Origin: Leptodontidium sp. MPI-SDFR-AT-0119
Lineage: Eukaryota; Ascomycota; Leotiomycetes; Helotiales; Leptodontidiaceae
Assembly: GCA_020726505.1 (NCBI GenBank)
Contig: JAHLEZ010000015.1
Coordinates: 1,550,001 to 1,614,000 of the forward strand
Length of the DNA stretch: 64,000 bases
Direction: 5' to 3'
A program made the translations under genes and the position numbers. This document shows positions 1-10,368 of this stretch, piece after piece. Numbering within the stretch: position 1 is the stretch's first letter; each line of letters begins with the position of its first letter. Under the pieces are notes generated by a model. It was not told the DNA's origin. It saw nothing but the letters and a program-made list of their open reading frames with translations, and searched no databases.

Positions 1-2850
1 TATTATACAGTGGTGCTCGGACTCTGAATCCCTTCACAGTCTTCACACCGTTGACAACAGACTCCCAAGCCCTGTTCTCCGGCGAGGCTGTCGCACAAGT
101 CCCGGGCTCTTGATGGCCAAACGTCGCAGAGCACGCAGGTGGGAGATTCCCAGTGGCTGAGCACAGAACAGAAGGGGGCGATGGCGACGGCGACGGCAAC
201 TCTCTGCAGCCTGACTCCGAACACCACGTTTCCGATTGTTTCTGAAATACCACCGTTCGTCCAGCCAAGACGGATTTGATGTGTTCCTGCAACAAGAACT
301 GTGCGCGTTTCCTTCTCACGCTCTCTCTCTTCTTGCTGCCTTGAGTCGAGACTCAAGAGCTGGGCTGAGCTGAGCTGAGCTTAGTTTGTATTTGGTGGGT
401 TTACCGGTTATTTCCCAGATGAGTGCCTCATGTCTCCATTCCGCAGCAAGTTGACGACGTGGTGAGTGAGGGGTTCGTCTGGAAGCAAGCCTCTCAGTTC
501 GTCCTTGGGCGTCAAGGAGACACGGGTACCTAGGTAAGGAGGGAACTCGACTCGGGATTGTACGATCCTGATTCCCATATCGATATCGGTATCAATAGGA
601 TACGATATCTACCCTGCAGTACGGAGTACGAACGCTGAGCTCAGTCCATTCCAGCGCTTTCATGCCCCGATCGCCCCTCTCACCCCTCTCTCTATCACGG
701 CTTGATTACCATCGTATCGCTCGCTCGCTCACGTACTCGCAAGGAATCCATCGCCATATCACCCTCCATCATAAGCGCTCAATCTCCATCTCATTTCATA
801 GAATAATGCAAAATTCGCCATCCACCTTGGTCATGTGCCGCCATTTCATCATATTCGTGGGGTATTGAAGCGCGCGCTGAGCTCCCAATCCCATAGTCAG
901 CTGTCCTTGAGTGTATCATTGGCTGCAGCGATCCGACAGCATCACAGTCAAATATTGGAAGCTGAAGCACCGAGGGAACAAATCAGGGACCTCCATTGCA
1001 GATGTAATTGAGTTCATGATTACAGAATTCAACGCTGTCCAATTGATCTCCCCTACTAAAGACCCTTCTTTTCTTGCAGGGCTGAACGAGGAGAATCATG
1101 GTGGTCACGTGGGTGCTTCGGGACATCTGGGTCGTGTTTGAGGTCGCACACCGCTGGCTTGCATCTTGCATCGAGGCTCAAAAGCAGTGGAACCTTCTTT
1201 TCCAGCGTCTCGCCCCAAATATAGATCCCGGTCTCCCTTCACTAAAGTATCTTCCGTCCTGCACGTCTTCCCGGGACATCACATCACATCACACTTGGCG
1301 CTAGTGATTATTCAGATGGCAGACATCCCACATCGTCTCGTCTTGAACACTTCGCAAGAAGATGTTGCGAACATGTTATTCTTCAACCGCCCGGTGCATC
1401 TCATGTACTATACCCGCCGATACCAAGCACTCTCATTCTCTTTCTATTTTATCTGCTACTACGGGCCGATCTCGGGTTGTTTTGAATGCTCATTTCTATT
1501 TTTGGTCTGGCCGGATTTGGCCGTGGGCGGCGACGGACAAGAAGTGTGATGTCTGCTTCCGAAGTTTATTTAGATGATACTTGGCTTTGTGTGTGCATGC
1601 TTCAGCCCAGCCCAGCGTTCAGCGGCCTCGCCGACCCTTTTTCATGGTGGGGTATGGAAATCTTGATGTGATGCGCGTCGGGCGGTGAAAACCAAGTGGG
1701 ATTGAGACTCAGGATGGTGTTGATTTTGACCATGTGTTCAATAAGCTCAGCATCTCTCGGGTAGCTTTGGAGAAACACTTGTCCGGTCTCTTGTTTTGGC
1801 CCAGCTTCAAGCGGCCTGCCGAAATATCTACCCTTGGTATGTTCGAGTCCGCAGTTCATGATTTTTTAAGCATGAAGCGGTGTATGGGATGCTGTTTGGA
1901 TTTGATCATCTGGTCTAATGCATAAGCACTGTAGCTCAGAGTTTCTGATTGACTTTTTATTGTTTTAGCCCAGCGTTAAGCGGCTTGCTGAGATATTTAC
2001 CCTCCTTTTAGGCGATGAACAGCAGCTTGGATTTGGGTTGACGTTGATGTTGATCATGTGTGTAGCATATTTGCAGTTTAGAGCGAGTTTCTCTCTTAAC
2101 GCCCCGAAGTTTGGATGCTTACCAGCATGACTAGACTGTCTGTAACTTGAGGCAGCTCGGGCATTGACCGACTTGGTTGGTGGTTATCTTGGTAAGAGTC
2201 TCGAATCAGAAGCAAGCAATTCCCCTCATCTGGTCATGAAGAGTGTACGTAGTAGCTGCTTCATGCTTCGCCCCTCGAACATGTATATTTAAGTGATAAA
2301 CTTGTTCTGGTGTTTTTATCTCTAGACCGAACAGTGGTCAATCTAGTTTCAATAGCAATCGTCCAATACGAACCCAACTTCGTCAAAACATACTTACTTA
2401 CTTACTCACCCACTGTTAAATTCGAAGCTGTAAAAGGCACTGAGCTTTAAGCAATCAGCCAGAATAATCTTCAACCCATCTTATACACCTGCCTATGAAG
2501 TGAAAGGCAAGTTTTGCCTAACCCTTATTCTCTATGTTACGAGCACTAGCCATTCACATTCACGGAATCGTGTATTTGTAGACATTTCCCATAATTTAGA
2601 CTGTTTAGCCTGTTGATGGGGGGATTCATTCTTCGTATTTAGACCCAGCGTTAAAGCACTGTTCAGTAGAAGTAACAAATCTGTCGAAAGCTCTCACCCC
2701 CCTAATCACTCTCTCCCCAAAAGTATGCCGTAATCTCGGAGCTACCTCGATGTGTTTCTAACTTAATAAGAAACAACGTTTTCGTCGGCAGCTCACAATG
2801 TCTATGAATAGGATTTGGGGAACAACCTAATTCGCAAGATCTCTAGATCC
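1..2850. other. Intergenic region, no supported gene
   Basis: Only short open frames occur here, many without an ATG, and none shows a recognisable domain or a convincing splice structure. The frame open through the left edge (3-356, minus) has no in-frame ATG, so it could at most be an internal exon of something lying outside the window. The stretch 1600-2100 holds diverged tandem repeats, listed separately. The sequence from about 2250 to 2830 is relatively AT-rich and featureless. Confidence 0.5.
1605..2080. repeat. Diverged tandem repeat, about 170-190 bp unit
   Basis: A motif of the form CCCAGCgTTcAGCGGCctgCCGA recurs near 1612, 1799 and 1969, each time followed by a similar stretch (atatttaccct, then later a ttggatttg..gatcat block). 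A truncated fourth start, CCCAGCGTTAAAGC, lies near 2643. The spacing is about 187 and then 170 bp. Copies differ by many substitutions and small indels, so this is an old array. No coding function is apparent. It may be a decayed satellite or a remnant of a mobile element. Confidence 0.5.
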
Positions 2851-2907
2851 TCTTGGCCCCTAGTGTGCCGGATCTGGGTTATAAGCTACAGGTCGAGATT
2901 AGCAGCA

Positions 2908-3123
2908 TATCCCTTCCACCCTCAAAAGACACCTTTTTAACCTTTTGGCTCCCAGTGGAGTTGAGTGGAGTAGTAGTGGAGAATAATATCGTAGACGAGG
3001 CTTGGCCAGCAAATCTAAAGACCTCTTTCTGGAGATCATATCCACTTAAAGAGCCACTTTCGTCCGTTTGACTCCACTTTTGGGTGCATCAACAAAATGT
3101 GTCTTTTGAGGGTGGAAGGGATA
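2908..3123. mobile_element. Short palindromic (MITE or foldback-like) element with perfect 25-bp inverted termini
   Basis: The 25 bases at 2908-2932 are exactly the reverse complement of 3099-3123. The arms enclose 166 bp, which itself contains imperfect complementary pieces (agtggagt near 2954 and actccact near 3071). If the outermost TA on each side is a target duplication, the termini are 23 bp starting TCCC, which would fit a Tc1/mariner-type non-autonomous element. There is no coding capacity. The element sits at the 3' end of a decayed 2EXR-like reading frame on the minus strand. Family assignment is inference. Confidence 0.5.
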
Positions 3124-3129
3124 CACAAA

Positions 3130-3870
3130 GAGCTGTTCAGTCTCAATCATACCGATTAACAGGTCCCATACCGATGTCTGAGACTTCTTTTGTTCTTCCA
3201 GCCGCTTCTTATCCTCAACCGCAATATCTTTCCGGGTTTGTTTGCCGCGCAGCTCCTTGCTCCAGAAAAATTCTCCCTGCTTCGACAAACTGGCTCTGAA
3301 TATCGGGAAGCTTTGTTGTGGCTCCACGAGTCGGACGCTTGAGCTCATGCTACTCTTCTTATCCTACTCTACCACAAAGATAAGCTCCTTCAAATCCATA
3401 TGGTACACCCAATTGAGGTCTTCTAGAGATCTACTCCGCTTGCTGCGATCGATAGACCGAATATCAATAGCTAATCTCTTCACACCAGCGCCTTTGCAGC
3501 CAGGGAAAAGGACCTTGAGGAATGTCGGGTCTTGTGTTGGGCCCGAGATGGCGATGCTGTTTTGGAGATCAGTGAGAGTGAGGAAGAGGGATTTTTCAGC
3601 GGAGGAGAGTATGGAACCATCGGTAGTGAGTAGGTGGCCTCGCCATCTTTTGAAGATTTTCCAAGGATACTCCCCCTTATCTTTATCTTGAGACGCATCT
3701 TGTATTGTTTGAAGGCTTCAGAGCAAGATAAGTGTTTGAGATTTGATATCGTGGTGGAGGAGTGGGGTTGGTGCGATGCGTGTAGAAAAGTGCGAGGTTT
3801 GGGAGGTTCGAAGTTAGGTTTTAGGAGGCAGTTTGGGCACGACTGCACAATTTTGAAAATTTTGGAGCGA
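3130..3870 (-). pseudogene. Decayed 2EXR-like gene fragment
   Basis: Read on the minus strand, the segment from about 3720 to 3360 is open and encodes a peptide with the stretch VKRLAIDIRSI and, shortly after, HMDLKELIFVVE. The latter resembles LNLKELTLVVNH in the neighbouring 2EXR copy at 4.3-5.5 kb. The frame then meets an in-frame TAG and continues open to about 3130 (SVRLVEPQQSFPIFRAS onward). Upstream, a different frame (about 3870-3690) carries SCPNCLLKP and SEAFKQYK, so a frameshift near 3690 is needed to join them. No LPxELRxxIW motif is visible, so only the C-terminal half of the family may remain. The palindromic element at 2908-3123 abuts its 3' end. An unusual multi-exon gene is the alternative. 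Assignment is tentative. Confidence 0.4.
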
Positions 3871-4261
3871 AAGAAGTGAATTCGAGTTTGGGTGACTCAC
3901 TTAATGTTCCTTTCGAAAGAGAACTCCTACCCCTTGCAAGCGAGTTCAGTAAACAATCTATTCCGTTGCGTGTGTCCTTGTCAGCGGACCTGAGCATAAG
4001 TATTCAAGACTGATACTACAGACGTGAGATTCTTAATTCACCAAGCATAACGTGCCTTGTTAATTTTATGATTTGCTCAGAGAGAATGCATTAACTTCTC
4101 GCAGAATGTCGTGAATTGGGGAGAAGCTAGCGCGTCTTCGACAACTACCTGTTGTACCTTTCTAACCAGCGCCTGCCAACTCCTTCCTAAATACTTCTCG
4201 ACATCACCCCACCTCAAAAAACCACAACTACATAACTTTAAAAACCCACAACTACTTTAAA

Positions 4262-5455
4262 ATGCGACGACCCCCAAGGGTCCTGCATTCTGCGCCAATG
4301 CCAGTTAGCCAGTTCTCAAAGATCACCCCCACAACGCCTTTCTCAACCTCAATGGGCTCTTCCCCAAACTTCCTTGGCCATCTTGATAAGCCAACCAGCG
4401 ATATCCCTTCTCGCCTCCTCTCGGACAAAGAATTGAGCGCCGCTACTTCCTACCAAGCTATGCTTTCAACCCTCTTCGTCCTCCTAGGCAATCACTAGAC
4501 ACTCTTGAAGGAGTCTCGCCGACTTCCGCGGTTTTCTAGGTTCTCCAAGCTACCTCTGGAGTAAGTCATCGCCTCACCCTAGTACGTTTGATGTATTTAC
4601 TGTTTATATGCCCTTGGATCTCATGCTGACTTGCACGTCAGGCTCAGACTCATGATCTGGCGACACGCCGGGAAGGAAGATCAAATCATTGGCACAACAG
4701 CACGGAAGATGAAGGCAAAGCAGGTCATGAACGGCACTGATATACGTTGCTATTTACTTCTTGTATGTAAGGAGTCTCGCAAGGAAGTCTTGGAGACAAG
4801 GATAAACTTCAACGCGGCTGAAGTCAACGCGAATACTACCTCTGCAGGTGTCGCAAGGATATATGTAAATCTTGAAGTTGACAGTATCTGGATCCAGGAC
4901 TTCAAGCCAAGTCAGCTGAACCGACAAGGCTTTGGTCATATTTGCCAAAGCCTCGTTGTCCACAGCGCCAATCTTCAACGACTAGTAATCCACTCCAAGA
5001 CTCTGGACATTTTGGCATGTCGTGGCTGTTCCAGCTAAATCTGAAAGAGTTGACCTTGGTAGTTAATCACCGAGAAAGAACAGATTGCGGCTCTGAAACG
5101 ACGCTGGTTCCTCCACAACAGACATTTGATAGCTACTTTGCCGGGCTTACAAGGGCGCAAGAACGCAACTATCCTGATCAGTATCAGCGTGGATCTCTGA
5201 GATGGTTTGATGTTGCAAGATCGAGGGAGGATAGAATCAGAAACTGGGGGATTTCGATGCAACAATGGTATATGAGAGACAAAGGTTCGTCATTCTACAA
5301 CCCGTTCTATGAGACATCGAGCCAGACTACTGACTTTACCAATCAGACCAGGAAAGCATGCATCCCGCGCTCCTGGATCTGTCAGACTGGACTGTACCAT
5401 GGCTGCGATATGTGGATGTCCTCTATCCCGCGGGTGAGGTCGTCATGCGTTGAAT
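4262..5455 (+). pseudogene. 2EXR-domain gene with stop codon and frameshifts
   Basis: An ATG at 4262 opens a 78-codon frame that ends in TAG at 4496-4498. The same frame continues past it to FSKLPLE, and a clean intron (4561-4641, GTAAGT to CAG) joins it to LRLMIWRHAG, giving the family motif FxxLPxELRxxIWRxA. The next exon holds LLLVCKESRKEVLE, the second family hallmark, then VHSANLQRLVIHSK. It terminates at 5036-5038, while the continuing homology (QLNLKELTLVVNH) is in another frame from about 5000 to 5340. A third frame ends with DLSDWTVPWLRYVDVLYP and a stop at 5453-5455. No introns of usable size explain the last two shifts. I read it as a 2EXR gene broken by one stop and about two frameshifts. 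Sequencing error cannot be excluded. The molecular role of 2EXR proteins is unknown to me. Confidence 0.6.
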
Positions 5456-6397
5456 GACACTGGGAGGTTTAGGCACTAGTTTTTTGCTATCTAGGGTACG
5501 GAGGGTGAGATTCTGTCTTTTGTCATCGCGGGGTGTAGAGAGCATTTCATGGGCTTTGCTGCTCTGGTCATGGATCACAACCGTTGTGGCTAGATAAGGG
5601 TAGTAAATGCCACAGAGACCATGAAATTATTTCCGCAACGCTTATGACTTGTGACCGTAGGAACTGCCATCACTCAACTTTATTACTTTCACAATTTTCA
5701 GACTTGGGGTGAGGTAAATGCCGTGTGTTTTGACGTTACCTTGCCCCCAAACGAGCTACGTAAGAGCTTACATTCAATAAATCGACGAAGACATCAGAGA
5801 ACTGGTGTCCGTTGTAGAAGTATAACATTAATGCGCCTGTAATCTTACCTAATAACCCATCATGAAGAATCAACGCTTGCACATTTGTAATCGAGTCGCA
5901 GCGATACACAACGTTCCGTACATGAAGTTTATTCGGTGGTCTACAACTTGGCAGTTCCGCTAAGCGAGAAGCAACATAAACAAACCAAAAAAACGCGAAA
6001 CCCCCTCAACCAGGACCATTATTAACACACAAAAAAAAAGCTACCAATTGATTTGGATATTTAAAATAAATTTCAAAAATGCAAAACTCAATCGGAAACT
6101 CACACCGCGCGACGCGGGGAGGTCCCAGATTTACAAACCTAACTTAATAGGTTATGACGTGGCCCAATCGATCCCGTCTGGTTTGACCGACCACCAGACG
6201 TGCCTACCACGTCTGGCCGCCCCCAGATGTTATAAAAACGTTTATTTGGTTATATATAGGAGTTAGTGGCGTCTCGGCCCGGAATTTGGTTGCCGGGTCG
6301 AGGAAGCGAGGAGGCTGCGCTGCGCACCCACCAGAGCCACTCGCCCTACAGCCTCGTGCGACTACTCGCATCGAAATTCTTTTCTCGAGTCCGATTT
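5456..6397. other. Intergenic, AT-rich toward its 3' end
   Basis: No gene is supported between the broken 2EXR copy and the intact one. The part from about 5940 to 6110 is rich in A runs. The last 225 bp holds a hairpin, related half-sites and a TATA-like run, listed separately as the likely promoter of the downstream gene. Confidence 0.5.
6174..6258 (+). promoter_or_regulatory. Candidate promoter: 9-bp hairpin, repeated half-sites and TATA-like run
   Basis: CCAGACGTG (6194-6202) and CACGTCTGG (6208-6216) are perfect reverse complements separated by 5 nt. A further CGTCTGG lies just upstream near 6176. TATATATA follows at 6251-6258, about 140 bp before the first usable ATG (6398) of the 2EXR gene. 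The arrangement looks like a dyad binding site plus a TATA box. Function is inferred only from position and symmetry. Confidence 0.35.
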
Positions 6398-8503
6398 ATG
6401 CACGATAAAAATTTCTACAGGCGCAACATCAATATGTCTCGGAATCAAGCTAATGACCCCATGGGCCCGTTGGATGAGACATCTCCGGCCGACGAAGACT
6501 CCTGGGATTCTGGAGGCGAAGATGAAGAAGTGCCAGCGGCAGACCACAACATGTCCCGTTCACGACAAGATTACGATATGAGCGCGATGAATAACACTGA
6601 TGAATTTAACCAAGTGCTTGAATATTTCATGTCTTCGGAAGAAGAATTCGACGACGGAGATCCTCGAATGGATGGTCACAGTGACAGGCACACAGAAGTC
6701 GATTACAGAATTCGCCCAATGGAAATGATCTACGAAGTTGATGCAGATTTTGATGAGAGATATTCAGAAATGATCAACTACCAAACCGGTCGCAGTCGAC
6801 GACGGGTCGACTACAGTATACGCCCAACGAGTGAGATCTTTGCTGCAGACCTCGGACTTTATGAAGTGGATTCAGGAGTAGATGGTAACGCTCTACCTGA
6901 ACGACGCGTTGATTACATCATTCTACCAATGAGCGAGATCCTTGGAGCAAGCAACCAAGTGAAGGACGAGCACTTGCCGTCGACAGATATCCTATCTATC
7001 GAATGGATCACTCCATCATTCCCTTCCCTATACTTCGACATAGGCGGTGGCTCTTTTCCGAAATTCCTTGTCAAGACTACAGATGCAGAAGGAAATGCCG
7101 TTTATGGCATACGCTACGCAGATGACATGCTAAGATATGAGTCGAAGCACCCTTTGATGGCGCCCTTTCTCAAAAATTCTGAAGTGGATGGCCCTCAAGT
7201 ATCAGAAGAGTTCAGTCTGGAGGCAATTGGACACCCGGTGTCAAAAGCCTGTACAAATCCACCAGTACCCACCCCCGTCTTTGGACCTGCTCCACCGTAC
7301 GCAACTGCTCCTTCAGGCACCTCCCAAAGCCCACCAGTCTATCCGTTCCCACAAAGTATCAACAGCAGCCTACAATCACGTCAATACACCATGTCCTTAT
7401 TCTGCTCGAATGCGAGACACAATAGCAGGGAAGCCATCAAGACAGACTTGCAGATTCGCGATGTGGAAAGACAACGCAAAGTACTCTTTACGAATCCATA
7501 CGAAAGTACATCGGATACAATTTTCTACAGCCAACGCTTAACCAAGTCTCTTCCACCTGACTTTACTCCTCATCCACTCCCGAAGATGCGAGCGCAAATG
7601 CAGCCAGCTGTACCAACCTACGGCCCCCTCGCTAAGTTCCTTCTTTTTCACAAACTCCCCAAGGAGCTCCGCCTCAAAATCTGTAAGTACTCCAAAAAGA
7701 ACTCTCCCACTTCCGCCTGGCAACAACTAACATTCTCTCTCTAGGGAAACGCGCAGCTCATCTAGGCCACACCATCGGTCTCCAGGACAACAAGTATATC
7801 AGCTCCCCCCTCTCCTTCAACCAAGTCACTCTCCCCTGGCCACTCCTGAACACCTGCTTCGAATCTCGACAGGAAGCTCTCAAGCTCTGCACGAACTTCC
7901 ACGGCTCAACCCGCTACCTATTCATCGGCACGAACATCCACGCAGACAGCTTTTGGCTCACGAACTTCCACCCCACAGACCCAGATGCTCTCCAAGACAG
8001 ACCTAGCGTCAGTACTTGGGACAAGTTCGTCCGAGCACTAGGTGCTAATCGTGCGCATATTCGAAGTCTGGCGCTGAGTTGGTCGCTCTGGCATGGTTTT
8101 GTTGTGGGTCGGAGATTCGAGCAGAAGGAATTGTTGGCGTGGGAACTGGAGGAGTTGGTGCTTGTTAGGGGGGAGCAGGAGCGTATTGAGATATGTGGGA
8201 GGGGACAGAGAGTCGTGATGCAGAGTCCTTGGAGCGAGAAGTGGCACGGAGAGGAGATTTTGGTTGGTAGGGAGTTGGAGAGAATTAGGGATATGGCGCA
8301 GACAGAGTATGAGGTTGCTATGAATGGTGAGTTGGTTCATATTTTCTTGTTGTGTGGTGATGAAGAGTGTGCGATTGGCTAATTTGAGATGGGTAGCGAA
8401 TTGGGACGAGCAGAGGATCGAGAGTGCCGGGTTGAGAGACCTGTCTGGTTGGGTCGTTCCGAAGGTCAAGATGATGGAGGCTGTGGTGTTGGATGATCAA
8501 TGA
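6398..8503 (+). CDS. 2EXR-domain protein, intact, with repetitive acidic N-terminus
   Basis: Three exons: 6398-7682, 7745-8326 and 8397-8503. The introns are 62 and 70 nt, both GT-AG, and the frame is kept through both. The product is about 657 residues from ATG 6398, or 645 from ATG 6434. In-frame sequence upstream of 6398 lacks an ATG. Residues about 1-400 (numbering from 6434) are acidic and probably disordered, with three imperfect repeats of the form VDYxIxPMxEI near residues 89, 125 and 159 and a proline-rich patch near 280-310. From about residue 403 the 2EXR hallmark appears: FHKLPKELRLKIWKRA, split by intron 1, then LLNTCFESRQEALKL. The C-terminal 200 residues fit the family only loosely. 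Intron 2 matters: without it the frame ends early in an unrelated tail. Biochemical role unknown. It is the only intact member of the local 2EXR group. Confidence 0.75.
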
Positions 8504-9137
8504 GATTGGGATGAAGGTGGTTCATGGAAGGGGATGGTTTCCTTTGGCTTGACTACGGTTGTGGTCTTTGAGGACAGCGACGCATGATAGAACCTATCTC
8601 TCATAACGCCGTATGGTGTAGAAGACTATGAGAATGAAGTGCAATTTTATGTAATATTGCAAGCTGTGTCTTGTCTCTCTAAGTCTCTACTATATTCTGT
8701 TTCTCCGCTGTGCTTACTTTTGCTTCTGTCCCTTCTCGATGGTGAACAAGGGGTTTATATTTCTCTAGTTATGTAGAAGAATTCCCTCATCTCTCCGTAT
8801 AAGTATAAGCTATTATCATTGCTCACTTGTCTCTCTGGTACGGATTCTGTAAAAGGTTAACTAAGTAGAGAGTTTAGCTCATATACTATGTAACTCTAAA
8901 TATTCATTATTGGAAGAGGTGGTAGGAGGTACTCTATTGTTCAATCTATTCGAAAAAGACTATAGCTCATAATACTTGATGTTGGTGGGAAATAACAAAA
9001 AGGCGAAATGACAGTCATGCCTTCCTTTGGCACTCCTGGTGAAAATTCCCAATCAAGCCACCCACGCTGCGCTCTGACACCGACGGGCATGAACCACCAC
9101 CACTGCTTTACATCTTGGCGTTATCTAACAGAGCCAA
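8504..9137. other. Intergenic
   Basis: About 630 bp between two 2EXR loci that face each other (one plus, one minus). It is AT-rich from about 8640 to 9000 and probably holds the 3' ends of both transcripts. No open frame worth calling. Confidence 0.5.
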
Positions 9138-10368
9138 TTACCTACACTGAACTTCGGGGGTTTTCCAGTGAGATAAATCTCTCAAAAACTCTAGACCCGT
9201 GTGGTAAAGGCTGATTGGGCTATGTGAAGTTAGTAAATGCGAGGAATTCTTGACGACGAATGGGATGGGCGTACTGTTCTGGCTGTCAACAAAAGCATTT
9301 TGGTACCAATCACAAACTCTTTGAATACCGTTCTTGGTAAGAGCAGCCTCCTGCTCCCAGAAGCTTTCTCCCTCGAGAGAGTTATCGTTTCTGCCAGTCC
9401 GAGAAGGGGAAAGGGCAGTGAATCGGGCATTTTGGTTTGGCTCGACCAGCCAAATCATATCTGCATCAAGCACGCCCTCCTCAGCCCTGTATAGCACAAA
9501 CAATTCCTCGAGGCGAAGCTTGTCTGTTCTAATGCGGGGGTTGATACTGAAGAACTCGCCTACAAAGGCTTTGCACATTGCCAATCTCATGATGGAAGCC
9601 TGTGGGCACCTTTCCCATTTGGCCCACGTAGGCACCATAGGGGCAATTGTTCCTCGATATGGAGTTCGCACCCAATTCATCAACCAGATTGTGTCAGCAT
9701 CTATATTGACCCAGATCTTTGGCACAAGAAGCCCATCAACTTTGCATTGAGCATTGAATCGATCTTCGTCTTGAGGACTTCCTCTCTTGCCTCTTTGTTG
9801 ACTCTGACAAGCGGACATCTAGCTGCGGCTCCAGAGAGCGCCTTGTGATGGGGCTGTAGTCATCTTTGATGGTGATAACTTGTGGGAGCTACGCAGTGTG
9901 CCTCCAGACCTTCAACCTCAGTTCGACCGGCAACTTGGTAAAGAGTTCGAATTCGCTGCGTGAAGTAGCCTCCTTGACGATAGCCATGCCAGTATGGAGA
10001 GACTTCAAGATGCCGTTCAAGTCGGCTTGTGAGAGCTGAGCTGTGGAAATTTGGGTCGAGAGAGTTTGGAGGGTAGAGCTCAGGCTAAAGAGGAGATCGA
10101 ATGGCTTTGCCGTCTCTCGCTTGGAGGTGGTGGTAAGTTGGGAGGAAGGTTGCTCGACTTGACTTGGGGAACTGGCAGTTTTATTGCTGGTGACTGAGGA
10201 ACCTACTGCTTTCTCCTTGTGGGCAGAAGCCATTGTTGCTGGGGGATGTTTAGGAGACTGCTTGACTTGACTTGCGGAGTTGCTAGCGATGTTGGTAGTA
10301 GCTAGGAGGTTTGTCTTGTTCTTCTTCTCGAGGGAAGCCACCAATTTTGTTGTGTGTGAGATCTTCAT
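9138..10368 (-). pseudogene. 2EXR-domain gene broken by frameshift
   Basis: ATG at 10368 opens a 159-codon frame rich in S, T, K and Q that ends with FTKLPVELRLKVWRHTA and a TAG (9891-9889). The text after the TAG (LPQVITIKDDYSP) still resembles the family. Next comes CPLVRVNKEAREEVLK, the second family hallmark, in another frame, then LVPKIWVNIDADTIWLMNW in a third frame that stays open to 9138. A 74-nt GT-AG intron (9892-9819) could join the first two segments in frame as HTA|CPLVRV. Even so, a one-base shift near 9750 is still needed to reach the third. At least one frameshift is therefore present. I call it a pseudogene, with sequencing error as the alternative. The stretch WKTPEVQCR is its last part. 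Confidence 0.6.

Noticed and set aside
3..356. 117-codon minus-strand frame touching the left edge
   Set aside because: No ATG in frame, begins at TTG, no domain; at best an internal exon of an unseen gene.
8038..8500. Minus-strand frames of 143 and 60 codons opposite the 2EXR gene
   Set aside because: They mirror the coding exons of the intact 2EXR gene and have no domain of their own.
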